Below, in pieces: positions 8,602 through 16,156 of a DNA stretch of 34,127 bases. The notes beneath the pieces are model-generated. The model did no database searches and was not told where the DNA came from. It worked only from the letters and a program-made list of their open reading frames with translations. The position numbers were made by a program, and so were the translations under genes. The first letter of the stretch is position 1; each line of letters starts with the position of its first letter. The stretch is from Actinomycetota bacterium (GTDB lineage Bacteria > Actinomycetota > Actinomycetes > Streptosporangiales > Streptosporangiaceae), in the NCBI GenBank assembly GCA_027313705.1, contig DAHVDE010000003.1, positions 1 to 34,127 of the forward strand, given 5' to 3'.

Positions 8602-8936
8602 GTGACGCAGCATGCGCCCTGCTGCAAGCACCTCGATCAAAAGAGCGCCGCCAGAAGGACCGCTTGACAAATCACCTTGCCGACGAGTGGCTTCGGTGCA
8701 GGGTCCCGACCTAGTGCTACCTGGCATCACCGCCGGACTCGACGCTTCTGCGCACGACATCGCCCCGCGAGCAAGCACAGCATGGAAGTACCGCCTGGGA
8801 TAGCGCCTGCTTAGGACAACGAGTGCTCAATCAAAGCGGCCAAGCTAAGTTCGCGAGATCGGCCGCTCTGCTGTCGCTTGCCAGCGCGATGGGGCCAGGG
8901 AGCTGGCACTAGGAAGGGACCGCCGCTTTGCCGTTC
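8602..8936. other. Gene-free stretch with possible terminators
   Basis: No convincing coding region; short open frames on both strands resemble nothing recognised. An inverted repeat AGCGGCC/GGCCGCT (8835-8841 with 8861-8867) and a TAGGAA/TTCCTA stem starting at the stop codon of the next gene (about 8911-8939) may end transcription of the secreted-protein gene. Neither has a U-tract. Confidence 0.3.
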
Positions 8937-9641
8937 CTATGGTTTCTTCAGGCCCACCTTCCGTGCACTCGCGCCGTTCGAGGCGTCGAACGAGTCGGAT
9001 CTGGTCCCGACATACGCCACGACGCTCCCGACAACGCCGTAGACGGGGGCCGACTGCTGATAGTCGATGGTCACGTCACCGAAACGGGTCGGTGAGCCGG
9101 AGTTGGACTGCCGGAATGAGGAACCCCGGCCGTAAGTGGTCATGTATCCGGCCTGGTTCCGATTGCCGCAGGTGGGCCAGCCGGCAAAGGACACGCCCCA
9201 GGGGAACGAGACCGACAGCGACGGGTTGAAGCTGCAGCTGTATCCGGTCCAGTCCTGCCCCAGCGAGAGCTTCGAGACTCTGGCACTCGATCCGCAGTGC
9301 CCGTTCGACAGCAAGCGGGTCACCGATGCGGCCACCACGGGATTCGTGAGCTTGATCTTCTCGAAGGTTATCGTCGGCGGTGGATTGCGCGGGTTAGGGT
9401 GGCCCACTGCCGTATAGGTAATCGTACCGTGAGTCCTTATCGCGATGCATCTCCTGAGCGGGCGAGACTTGAACAGCCACGAATTGTGGTAGCTGATATG
9501 CATGTGGTGGACCAGGGTCGCCGGTGAATTCGCTGCCGGGGCCTGGCTGGCGACCGCGCTCACCGCGGGCAACCCAAGGAGAGCCGAACTCGTAATGGCT
9601 ATGGAGAACATACCCAGTCGACTATTTCGCCATGCAGACAC
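8937..9641 (-). CDS. Secreted hypothetical protein with four cysteines
   Basis: 234 aa from a GTG at 9641 with GGAGG 5 nt upstream. It has a Sec-type signal peptide: basic N-terminus (WRNSRLG), hydrophobic core about 11-30, and likely cleavage after AVASQA around residue 34. The mature part is Ser/Gly/Tyr-rich and beta-like, with Cys65, 116, 136 and 158 that could form two disulfides after export, and a hydrophobic DVTIDYQQSAPVYGVVGSVVAYVGT segment near the C-terminus. I do not recognise a family. It is flanked by gene-free DNA, so it is probably monocistronic. Confidence 0.65.
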   Translation of the reverse strand: MSAWRNSRLGMFSIAITSSALLGLPAVSAVASQAPAANSPATLVHHMHISYHNSWLFKSRPLRRCIAIRTHGTITYTAVGHPNPRNPPPTITFEKIKLTNPVVAASVTRLLSNGHCGSSARVSKLSLGQDWTGYSCSFNPSLSVSFPWGVSFAGWPTCGNRNQAGYMTTYGRGSSFRQSNSGSPTRFGDVTIDYQQSAPVYGVVGSVVAYVGTRSDSFDASNGASARKVGLKKP

Positions 9642-9984
9642 TATCGCCTCCGGACGCTAATCCGCAGATATCCCGATTTTCGGGCTATTAGCACATTAAC
9701 GCGCTGGCACAACGATGTCAATGAGCTTCGCGGGATGGCTGTCCATCACCGGTCACCTCCGCCCGGCGACGCCATAGCGCAACACCACGGAATTTAGGCG
9801 TTTGAGGTCTCCTGGACTGTTGCCTCCTTAGCGTTCCTTATGTGTTCGGATGTCCGTTGTGGAATGGCAGTGGGGCATGGTTTCGGCCCGCGTGTCGCGG
9901 CAGGGCTGGCGCGCGGTTCCGCGGCCGCGGGCCCGGCGCGGCCGGGGCGGTTCCTCCTTCTTGTCGTGCGGGCTTGGCGGCGCG
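9642..9984. other. Gene-free stretch upstream of secreted protein
   Basis: Contains the probable promoter region of the secreted protein. Positions ~9660-9720 are comparatively AT-rich. A minus-strand AAGGAGG near 9825 is followed by no usable start codon. Overlapping open frames here have shadow-like composition and no recognisable product. Confidence 0.3.
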
Positions 9985-10262
9985 CTAGGAGAATCCGGGT
10001 GCGAAGACGGTGACCCGGGGTTTCCCGGTGACGGTGGTCTTCGTCTCGGTGGCATGGGGGATCAGCAGCCGCCATTCCGTGATGACCTTGCCAGTCGGGA
10101 TGTGCCAGTCCAGGGCGAACGGGACGTCCGCCAGGTCCGGCAGCCACGCGTCCGCCAGGACCGCCCCGTTCCGCCGGACCAGCGCGGGAGCCGTCAGCAC
10201 CGGACGGCAGAACAGCGCCATCTCGCCCGCCGACGGAACGAGCCCTTCCGCTAACTTAGGTC
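9985..10262 (-). pseudogene. Unrecognised headless gene fragment
   Basis: An open frame starts after a TGA near 10264 and ends at 9985. An internal ATG at 10221 would give 78 aa including GAVLADAWLPDLADVPFALD and ending VTVFAPGFS. Its composition looks coding (Leu/Ala/Asp mix, codon bias like true genes) but there is no ribosome site at 10221 and the residues before it read through. It therefore resembles the C-terminal end of a larger lost gene. No family recognised. It sits against the decayed DinB gene, part of the same eroded patch. Confidence 0.35.
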
Positions 10263-10287
10263 ACAGCCCAATCGAGGCCGTCAGAGC

Positions 10288-10661
10288 TTAACTCCCTGGT
10301 GTTGCGCCACAGCGGGCTTCCAGAAAGGCCAGATCACGGACCGCGAACCGATAGTGCTCGATCTCCTCATCCAGCACCACGGCGATTCGGCCGATTACGG
10401 TGCGCTCTTCGTCCGGGTAACCGGGAGCCGGCGAGCGCTGGCAGGGCCGCCCAGATCGGCATCCGCCAGGCCGGTCACGATGCGCCGGATCACCGCCATC
10501 CGGTCGGACCACTCCTCGCCGGCCGTCTGGGATCGGCGAAACTGCACTCGCTCGGGGTGCTGGCGGTCCAGCTCGGCGCTGACGAATTCGGTCACGTCAA
10601 TGCCGTTGACCGTGACATCGCTGAGGTGACCGGAGATGCCCGCTGCCCTCCTCGCCCGCAC
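10288..10661 (-). pseudogene. Pentapeptide/DinB-family protein, deleted and frameshifted
   Basis: The minus strand encodes VTVNGIDVTEFVSAELDRQH, the linker and start of the DinB four-helix domain found after pentapeptide repeats in actinobacterial proteins. After VQFRRSQTAGEE the sequence jumps to SDRMAVIRRIVTGLADADLGG, a late DinB segment, so roughly 100 or more residues of the family's core are missing. A frameshift near 10430 then moves the C-terminal end, VLDEEIEHYRFAVRDLAFLEA, into another frame ending at TAA 10288. N-terminal repeats and start codon are also gone. Family assignment is from remembered conserved segments. Confidence 0.7.
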
Positions 10662-10959
10662 TGAAGCGGTGCGGCCCGAACTGCGCCTGCCGGTTCATCT
10701 GGTGGCGCGGGTGGGCCGGCCATCTCATTCGCTGTCGTCATAGACTGCAACATAACGCCGATTCCGGTCGATCTGCTTCGCATGGCGCGGACCACGAGCG
10801 CCATCGCGCCTGCACCGAAGCCTGGCCCGGCCAGCGAGCCAGCCAGCCAGCACGCTAGAGCAGGCGACAGGTAAGAGGTGCGTGCCCTAACGTTCGGTAA
10901 GATTGGCGGTGGTTGTGCATGGATACGGTCGCTGGCGGCGAGATCGGGGGTTCGCCGAG

Positions 10960-11679
10960 ATGACCTCTCGGCTCCTGGCGGTGAGCTTCGACTCGGTAAG
11001 CCCGCTTCGGCTGGCGCGCTTCTGGGGTGACCTGCTCGGCTGGAAACTGACCGACGATTCGCATGACGGCGCCACGCTGGTGCCGGGGGATGGCATCGGG
11101 TTCGGGTTCGGGTTTCTTCCCGTGCAGGGACAGAAGTCCGGCCAGAACGAGAGGCATTTCCATCTGACCAGCGCGTCCGCCGAGGATCAGCGGCACACGG
11201 TGGCAAAGGCACTCGGGCTCGGTGCCCGGCATGTCGACCTTGGCCAGCTTCCGGAGGAGGGCCATATCGTGCTCGCCGACCCCGAAGGCAACGAATTCTG
11301 CGTGATCGAGCCGGGCAACAAGTACCTGGCGGGTTGCGGGTTCATGGCCGAGATCACGTGCGCAGGTTCGCGCGAGGCCGGGTTCTTCTGGGCCGAAGCC
11401 CTCAAGTGGCCGCTGGTCTGGGATCAGGGTCTTCAGACGGCGATCCAGTCACCGCAGGGAGGCACGAAAATCTCCTGGGACGAGGAGGGGATGCCTCCGG
11501 CATCGCAGAACCGGCTACGCTTCGTACTCGCTCCGACCGGCGACGGTGATCAGCAAGCGGAGGCCGACCGTCTGGTCGCCCTCGGGGCCACACACCTGCG
11601 CTACCGCCAGGCCGATGCCAGCGTCATGGTCATGGCCGATCCCGACGGCCGCGAGTTCTACCTGCTGGCCGCGCGATAG
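10960..11679 (+). CDS. Two-domain VOC (glyoxalase/bleomycin-resistance) protein
   Basis: 239 aa from the ATG at 10960; the open frame extends 19 codons further upstream, but MTSRLLAVSFDSVSPLRLARFW is the normal start of such proteins. Two tandem VOC modules are visible. The first spans FDSVSPLRLARFWGDLLGW to DPEGNEFCVIEPG, the second from GFMAEITCAGSREAGFFWAEAL to ADPDGREFYLLAAR. Each ends in the DPxGxEF strand that supplies a metal ligand in the superfamily. The likely role is binding or modifying a small hydrophobic molecule; true glyoxalase activity is not implied. The ~300 bp before it hold no gene I can support. Confidence 0.85.
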   Translation: MTSRLLAVSFDSVSPLRLARFWGDLLGWKLTDDSHDGATLVPGDGIGFGFGFLPVQGQKSGQNERHFHLTSASAEDQRHTVAKALGLGARHVDLGQLPEEGHIVLADPEGNEFCVIEPGNKYLAGCGFMAEITCAGSREAGFFWAEALKWPLVWDQGLQTAIQSPQGGTKISWDEEGMPPASQNRLRFVLAPTGDGDQQAEADRLVALGATHLRYRQADASVMVMADPDGREFYLLAAR

Positions 11680-11724
11680 CGCCGCAGGATCCGACACTAT
11701 CTCTATCGCTATGCAGCCAAGCCT

Positions 11725-11947
11725 CGGCCACCATCCACACCTGCGGCCCAGCAGACAAGGCCGCACGCCTCTCGCCAGCGACCGCAGCAACGAAAACCAC
11801 GCCAGGATGAGCCTGCATCCGCAGCCACTCACGCACGGCACCGACCACGACCGTTGACTTCTTCGCCCCTGCCTGCCGCGCATAGTCGGCTAGACGCTCG
11901 TCAACCGCCTCAGGGAAGCGCACACCAAACAGCCAGCCTTGTGGCAT
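11725..11947 (-). pseudogene. Truncated ribbon-helix-helix antitoxin-like gene
   Basis: From the ATG at 11947 the minus strand reads RFPEAVDERLADYARQAGAKKS, an RHH/CopG-type N-terminus, then TVVVGAVREWLRMQAHPGVVF and ALSAGPQVWMVAEAWL, as in actinobacterial RHH proteins with a DUF433-like tail. After about 11725 similarity stops and the frame continues into unrelated Arg-rich residues to 11630. The usual second half of the tail is thus missing. No toxin partner is adjacent. It lies directly left of the first tRNA-fragment repeat, so truncation may have accompanied integration or excision there. Confidence 0.55.
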
Positions 11948-12021
11948 GCAACGAGCATGGAAGCGCCCGAGAGCTTCACGAGACCAGCGATCAGACCCGG
12001 CGAGAAGCTGCCTACCTGCGG

Positions 12022-12203
12022 AAACGCGAAGCGCCCCGACCGCGACTCGAACGCGGGACCTACTGCTCAGGAGGCGATTTCACGACATCACCAGACGCGG
12101 CTCGAAATGGCTTAGTGTGGCTGTGACCAGGGGTTTCGATCGCCTGACGGCGCTGGATGTTGCCTGAATACTGCGGTCGTTGGCTACCAGTTTGGCTACC
12201 AGA
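12022..12203 (-). repeat. Direct repeat copy A, att-like, with tRNA 3' half
   Basis: The 63 bp at 12022-12084 are identical to 13732-13794, and similarity continues, diverged, to about 12203/13914. Read on the minus strand, positions 12075 to 12032 match the 3' half of a tRNA: anticodon loop CTCCTGA, variable loop AGGTC, a T arm with CCGCG/CGCGG stem and loop TTCGAGT, acceptor strand TCGGGGC and discriminator G. The outer part (12085-12203) translates on the minus strand to an open tail that could be the remnant of an integrase C-terminus. Confidence 0.75.
12032..12075 (-). other. tRNA-Arg(CCU) 3'-half fragment, copy A
   Basis: Only the anticodon loop through the acceptor 3' strand is present. 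The anticodon stem cannot close because the 5' side (ATCGC) pairs at two positions only, and there is no D arm or acceptor 5' strand (expected GCCCCGA). The loop CTCCTGA gives anticodon CCU, which with G73 fits tRNA-Arg. It is not a functional tRNA but the footprint typical of site-specific integration into a tRNA 3' end. Confidence 0.6.
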
Positions 12204-12346
12204 CCCCGCAATGAAAACTTGACCAACCGGGCCGCTTCAGGTGATCACGCTCAGAACGGGCCCGTCATCGCAGGCGGACGGCAGAGTGTATGCCCGAGGG
12301 ACGGCGAACCGTATGGTCCGGAGGCGGCGTTCCGTATGATAGTGAC

Positions 12347-13585
12347 GTGATCCTCGAACGAGCTGTCGCTGGCCGCTACCAGGAGACCGTGGCCGCGCGG
12401 CGCGTCACTATAGTTACCGGCCCCCGGCAGTCGGGCAAGACCACGCTCGTCCAGAGCAAACTCGGCCCCGGCACACTGCGGAGCCTGGACGACCAGGGCA
12501 CCCTTGATGCCGCCCTGGCCGATCCCGTCGGCTTCCTCAGCTTCGGGCCGCGCCCGCTCGTGATCGACGAGATCCAACGCGCCGGCGAGCCCCTCGTTCG
12601 CGCGATCAAGTTCACGGTCGACCGCAACCCCAGCCCGGGCCAGTTCGTGCTGACCGGCTCGTCTAACTTCCTGACCGTTCCCACCATCTCCGAATCCCTT
12701 GCCGGCCGAGCCGGATTCGTCGAAGTATGGCCCTTCACCCAGGGCGAGATCGGCGGCAGGCCCGACAGTTTCATCGACCGGGCGCTCACCGGAACAGCGG
12801 CCTTCGGCGCCCGGCAGCCCGACCCCATCGGCCGCCGGGATCTGCTCGAGAAAATCTGCGCCGGCGGCTATCCCGAAGTCCTCCGGCTCACGGCCCGCCA
12901 GCGACCCGGCTGGTTCCGCGACTACGTGCAGACCACCATCGAACGCGACGTCGTCGAACTATCGGGCATCCGCAAAGTCGCCGAACTGAACCAGCTACTC
13001 CGGCTGTTCGCCGCCCGCACAGGCTGCGAACTGGTCATGCAGGGAATTATCGACGACGCGCCGCTCGAACGGCAGGCCGTCTATGACCACCGCGCCTGGC
13101 TCGAGACCATCCACCTCATCACCACGCTGCCAGCCTGGTCCCGCAACCTGACCCGCCGCGTCAAAAGACACCCGAAACTATTCGTCACCGACCCCGGTCT
13201 CGCCGCCTGGCTGCTCGGCAAGACCGCCGGCGCACTCGACGACCCGTCCGACCCGGCCACCGGCCAACTCGTCGAAACCTTCGTCTACTGCGAACTGCGC
13301 CGCCAGCTCACCTGGACCTCCACCGACGCCACCTTGTACCACTGGCAAGACCGCTCCGGCGCCGAAGTTGACCTCGTCATCGAAGCCGCCGACGGCCGCA
13401 TAACCGCCATCGAGGTCAAGACAGGCCAGACCGCCAAACCGGAATGGTTCCGCTGGCTTACCCAGATGCGCGACACCATCGGCGACAAATTCACCGCCGG
13501 CATCGCGCTCTACACAGGAAACGAAACCCTGCCCTTCGGCGACCGACTCCTCGCCACACCCATCTCAGCACTATGGCAATCATGA
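12347..13585 (+). CDS. AAA ATPase with DUF4143 (AAA_14 family)
   Basis: 412 aa from a GTG at 12347, where family members start (VILERAVAGRYQETV); an ATG at 12290 would add 19 untypical residues. Walker A GPRQSGKTT is at ~25-33, Walker B PLVIDEIQ at ~70-77 and sensor-like LTGSSNFLT at ~102-110. Then comes the DUF4143 region: YVQTTIERDVVELSGIRKV, FVTDPGLAAWLLG and a C-terminal restriction-endonuclease-like motif (GAEVDLVIE and AIEVK, ~337-357). These STAND-like ATPases are widespread; their cellular role is not settled. The gene is complete and is the only one between the two tRNA-fragment repeats, so it appears to be the cargo of a small integrated element. Confidence 0.88.
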   Translation: MILERAVAGRYQETVAARRVTIVTGPRQSGKTTLVQSKLGPGTLRSLDDQGTLDAALADPVGFLSFGPRPLVIDEIQRAGEPLVRAIKFTVDRNPSPGQFVLTGSSNFLTVPTISESLAGRAGFVEVWPFTQGEIGGRPDSFIDRALTGTAAFGARQPDPIGRRDLLEKICAGGYPEVLRLTARQRPGWFRDYVQTTIERDVVELSGIRKVAELNQLLRLFAARTGCELVMQGIIDDAPLERQAVYDHRAWLETIHLITTLPAWSRNLTRRVKRHPKLFVTDPGLAAWLLGKTAGALDDPSDPATGQLVETFVYCELRRQLTWTSTDATLYHWQDRSGAEVDLVIEAADGRITAIEVKTGQTAKPEWFRWLTQMRDTIGDKFTAGIALYTGNETLPFGDRLLATPISALWQS

Positions 13586-13731
13586 ACACCCGCCCGCGCC
13601 GAACTAAAGCGCACGGGCACATCGCGCACGACTAAGCCGACCGGCCGGGGATCGGCACGCAACGGGCACGGAACCTCCCGAAGGCTTCCTGAGACTGATG
13701 ATCAGAGCGACCGACAGGCCGTCCACCTGCA

Positions 13732-13914
13732 AAACGCGAAGCGCCCCGACCGCGACTCGAACGCGGGACCTACTGCTCAGGAGGCGATTTCACGGCATCG
13801 CCCGGCGTGGCCGGGGATTGCCCAGCGTGGCCGTGACCTGGGATTTTAGTCGCCTGACGGTGCTGGATGTGGCCTGCGTCCTGTGGTCGTTGGCTCCCAG
13901 TTTGGCTACCCAGA
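13732..13914 (-). repeat. Direct repeat copy B, att-like, with tRNA 3' half
   Basis: Partner of the repeat at 12022-12203: identical over 63 bp (13732-13794), then roughly 70-80 percent similar by eye to about 13914. It contains the same tRNA-Arg(CCU) 3' half on the minus strand (13785 to 13742) without a 5' half. Since both copies are 3' fragments, the intact tRNA, if it exists locally, should lie to the right of this window. Confidence 0.75.
13742..13785 (-). other. tRNA-Arg(CCU) 3'-half fragment, copy B
   Basis: Same 44-nt sequence as copy A: anticodon loop, variable loop, complete T arm, acceptor 3' strand and G discriminator, with no 5' half. Short peptides translated from the opposite strand of such regions are artefacts. 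Confidence 0.6.
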
Positions 13915-13922
13915 AGTGCTGG

Positions 13923-14386
13923 CTAGAAGATGCCGAGCTGGTCTAGTTGGAGCAGGCGGGTGGCGCTGTCGATGCATTGACGCGCGGCTTCGATGGCATC
14001 GTCTGCCTCGCTGGCGGTGATCGGGTCGTAGCTCCGCGGGTCGGGATATTCGGACTGGTTACGGCGTCTGCGCAGCCGGTCGAGAGAAGTCAGGCCGGGG
14101 ACGCCGGGAAACTGGGCCCGGATAGCGTCTACCACGGCTATGTGGCCGCCGGCCGACGTGGGCCAGAGTCCCTGATGATTGAGTACGGCGGTCGCGCTCT
14201 TGCGGGCAGCGTCGTAGGCCAAGGTGTAGGCCGCCTCGGGGTCCCGGTCGCGCAGGCGCTCTCTACATGCCTGCGGGCCGAGGACAGTAGCGCGGCGACT
14301 GTGTCGCTATCGGCGATGACGCGCTGCAGGTGACGAGTTCCGATCAGCGCCAGCACCTGGTCAGCGCCTTTCGCCCACCGGCTCAC
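13923..14386 (-). pseudogene. HEPN-domain toxin, frameshifted
   Basis: Starts at GTG 14386, overlapping the MNT stop codon by 4 nt (GTGA) with GGAGG 6 nt upstream, so it is translationally coupled. The first frame gives MSRWAKGADQVLALIG and DTVAALLSSARRHVESA. Near 14265-14275 the coding sequence moves to another frame that continues RLRDRDPEAAYTLAYDAARKSA and ends with RRRRNQSEYPDP, the R-N-x-x-E-Y region where HEPN RNases carry their active site. Together ~150 aa would form a standard HEPN helical bundle. One indel separates the halves, so the toxin should be inactive unless the shift is a sequencing error or programmed. Confidence 0.75.
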
Positions 14387-14997
14387 TCAGCACCTCCGCC
14401 ATGATCCGCATCGGCAGGATGAGGTATCTCCAGGAGGGGTGAGGACCGCAGTTGCCGGGTGAAACCGTCATCGGCCGACCGCCACTGTTCCGCGGTTCGC
14501 ATGGTGACGTTAACTTCCCGTCCCAGGCGCTCTTCGGCCCTGCGGGCCGCTTCATAGCAGTCAGCCCGGTCTGGCGAGCCGATCAGCAGCACGTCCACGT
14601 CCCGGGGTGCCGGCCCGCTCTCGCCTGCATACCGGGCGGCCCATGAACCATAGATCAAGATCTGGCTCACCCGCGCCAGGCTCCCGAACTCCTCGCCGAC
14701 CACCAGCGGCGGGCCGAACGACATCACGGCCAGTTGCGCCAGCGGCCGGAAATACGGGCTGTCCTCGTTGGCCCGCACCAGCTTCGTCCGGCCCACCGAA
14801 CGCGCCACGACCAGCTCAGCGTCCTGAAGGCGCCGGACCTCGCTCCCGACCGTCTGATACGGCTGACCCGTCCGCTCCGCCAGGTCATCAACAGTCCACT
14901 CGACGCCAGGATCAGCCAGGACCAAGGCCAGGACCTCGCCCTGCAGCCTGGACCGGAACACCGGCAGGACAGACGGAGCTGCCGTACGCACCACCAC
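14383..14997 (-). CDS. MNT-type nucleotidyltransferase antitoxin with N-terminal wHTH
   Basis: 204 aa starting at one of two adjacent GTG codons (14997 or 14994). Residues ~15-80 form a winged helix (WTVDDLAERTGQPYQTVGSEVRRLQ). Residues ~110-170 form a minimal nucleotidyltransferase with GSWAARYAG (117-125) and the metal-binding DVDVL (133-137). In MNT/HEPN modules the nucleotidyltransferase neutralises the HEPN RNase, in some cases by AMPylating it; the fused wHTH suggests this protein also represses its own operon. The toxin gene follows with a 4-nt overlap but is frameshifted. Confidence 0.85.
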   Translation of the reverse strand: MVVRTAAPSVLPVFRSRLQGEVLALVLADPGVEWTVDDLAERTGQPYQTVGSEVRRLQDAELVVARSVGRTKLVRANEDSPYFRPLAQLAVMSFGPPLVVGEEFGSLARVSQILIYGSWAARYAGESGPAPRDVDVLLIGSPDRADCYEAARRAEERLGREVNVTMRTAEQWRSADDGFTRQLRSSPLLEIPHPADADHGGGAE

Positions 14998-15000
14998 AGC

Positions 15001-15029
15001 ATATCACTCGATAACCAAGCGATATCAAC
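15001..15029 (-). promoter_or_regulatory. Inverted repeat at MNT/HEPN promoter
   Basis: Immediately upstream of the MNT start, ATATCACT and AGCGATAT form an inverted repeat (one mismatch, ~9-bp spacer) within an AT-rich patch, unusual for this genome. It is well placed to be the promoter/operator bound by the winged-helix domain of the antitoxin. Confidence 0.45.
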
Positions 15030-15308
15030 CAGAAAACAAGCAATACCTGCGAGCATCCGACTGCACGCAAACCGTCCCTGCCCGGCCCGCCGCCGCGCAT
15101 CCCCCATCCGCCAAAGCACGGGTGGCACAACACTCCGACCGGGCCGGATTCTGAACTCCAACGCCATGACGCCCGATGCGCCCCTTCACGCTCGAGTCCT
15201 CGCCGCGCCGCGGCGCTTGGTCCTGGATTCAGCCATGCCCAACCGCACCCCCGGTGACGGACAGTTGGCTGTAGAGCTTCGCGAGAGGAGGCCATCAGTC
15301 CTCCCGGC

Positions 15309-15563
15309 CTGGGGCCGTCGCTGGCTGACCGGGTCAAGGGCAGCAGGTATCACATCATGAAGGAACTGCGGCCGCCGTCGTCTGGGAGCACCGAGATCCG
15401 CCTGCTGTTCGCGTTCGACCCCAGGCGTGAGGCAATATTCCTGGTCGTCGGCGACAAGGCGGGGAACTGGCAAGGCTGGTACAGGCACGCGATCCCGCTG
15501 GCAGACGAGCGGCTCGCCCGGCACCTGGCCGATCTGGAATCAGAGGAAGCGAAGAAGGGATGA
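15309..15563 (+). CDS. HigB-like (RelE superfamily) toxin, N-terminus degenerate
   Basis: The frame ending at 15563 reads GLGPSLADRVKGSRYHIMKE, then EIRLLFAFDPRREAIFLVVGD and NWQGWYRHAIPLADERL, the conserved middle and end of phage-derived Gp49-like/HigB toxins, which cleave mRNA on the ribosome. Homology starts before the first ATG (15357), and no start codon is visible in frame; the missing N-terminal ~40 residues seem partly present in another frame near 15256-15295. Translation from 15357 would give only 68 aa. The stop overlaps the antitoxin start (ATGA). The toxin is probably truncated or frameshifted; a non-canonical start is the alternative. Confidence 0.7.
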   Translation: MGPSLADRVKGSRYHIMKELRPPSSGSTEIRLLFAFDPRREAIFLVVGDKAGNWQGWYRHAIPLADERLARHLADLESEEAKKG

Positions 15564-15922
15564 CGAGCGGCTACGCCAGGTGGAGTGAGGTCAGGGCTGC
15601 GGGCCGCGAGACCGACCCGCGATCCGCCGACGAGCAGGCTGCGGGGAAGATAGCGGCGCGCGACCGCCGGGAGGCATACGTGCGCGGCCATCAGCTAGCG
15701 GAGATGCGCGCAGCCGCCGGACTGACGCAGGCGGACGTGGCCGACGCACTCGGCGTGTCGCAAGCCCGCGTCTCCAAGATCGAGCACGGAGAGGTATCAG
15801 GGATCGACATCGTGCGCGCCTACGTCGCCGCACGCGGCGGAACTTCGGTTTCCGTCGTCTGGCAGTGCGCGGTTTACCGCCGTCAGCTGACCTTGCTGGC
15901 GAACCGGTGCCTGGCCGCCTGA
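15560..15922 (+). CDS. HigA-like XRE-family antitoxin
   Basis: 120 aa. The helix-turn-helix of the XRE/Cro family is at residues 45-78 (QLAEMRAAAGLTQADVADAL and GVSQARVSKIEHGE), followed by IDIVRAYVAARGG, the usual start of the HigA C-terminal strand. The last ~25 residues (VWQCAVYRRQLTLL and on) do not look like the normal acidic beta-strand ending, so the tail may have been altered by a frameshift near 15850. It overlaps the HigB-like stop by 4 nt and, at its 3' end, overlaps the convergent next gene by 40 bp. Role: toxin neutralisation and operon autorepression. Confidence 0.8.
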   Translation: MTSGYARWSEVRAAGRETDPRSADEQAAGKIAARDRREAYVRGHQLAEMRAAAGLTQADVADALGVSQARVSKIEHGEVSGIDIVRAYVAARGGTSVSVVWQCAVYRRQLTLLANRCLAA

Positions 15923-16152
15923 CGGGACACGCCAAGAGCTACCGCGATCCTGTTCCAGCTCCGCCCGCGCGCCCGGGCCGCAGCCACCTTCTCGGTGATC
16001 ATGAGCTCGGCTCTACGGGCCTGCTCGGCGGCTTCGGCAATCGCCCGCAGATCAGACAGATCCTCCGCCACAGCGGCAGCAGGGTCAAGCTGGTCAGCCA
16101 GCCGCTCAAAACGGCGGGCCGCATCCTCGATCTGAGCGTCAGTGTGCTTCAT
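15883..16152 (-). CDS. Small HTH protein, putative antitoxin
   Basis: 89 aa. The N-terminal two thirds are one long Ala/Glu/Arg-rich helix (ARRFERLADQLDPAAAVAED), and the C-terminus is a helix-turn-helix, GRSWNRIAVALGVSRQAARH. It begins 4 bp after the stop of the 78-aa gene and so is surely co-transcribed with it. This layout (small basic protein followed by a DNA-binding helical protein) fits a toxin-antitoxin pair in which this member is antitoxin and repressor. No named family recognised. Confidence 0.65.
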   Translation of the reverse strand: MKHTDAQIEDAARRFERLADQLDPAAAVAEDLSDLRAIAEAAEQARRAELMITEKVAAARARGRSWNRIAVALGVSRQAARHRFASKVS

Positions 16153-16156
16153 GTCC

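Noticed and set aside
8566-8778. 70-codon minus-strand frame upstream of the epimerase, possibly the missing regulator
   Set aside because: No helix-turn-helix is visible and the frame runs through both operator palindromes; no ribosome site.
10592-11265. Long minus-strand open frames opposite the VOC gene
   Set aside because: Arg/Pro/Ser-rich composition without any motif; they are shadows of the VOC reading frame.
12032-12075. Functional tRNA gene
   Set aside because: Lacks the D arm, acceptor 5' strand and a closing anticodon stem in both copies.
11946-12167. Small plus-strand protein with PTATRTRDLLLRR-like sequence, and its twin at 13698-13946
   Set aside because: The sequence is the reverse complement of the tRNA-Arg 3' half inside the direct repeats; such peptides are artefacts of translating across tRNA sequence.
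12022-13914. CRISPR-like direct repeats
   Set aside because: Only two copies, ~180 bp each and 1.7 kb apart, containing a tRNA half; not a CRISPR array.
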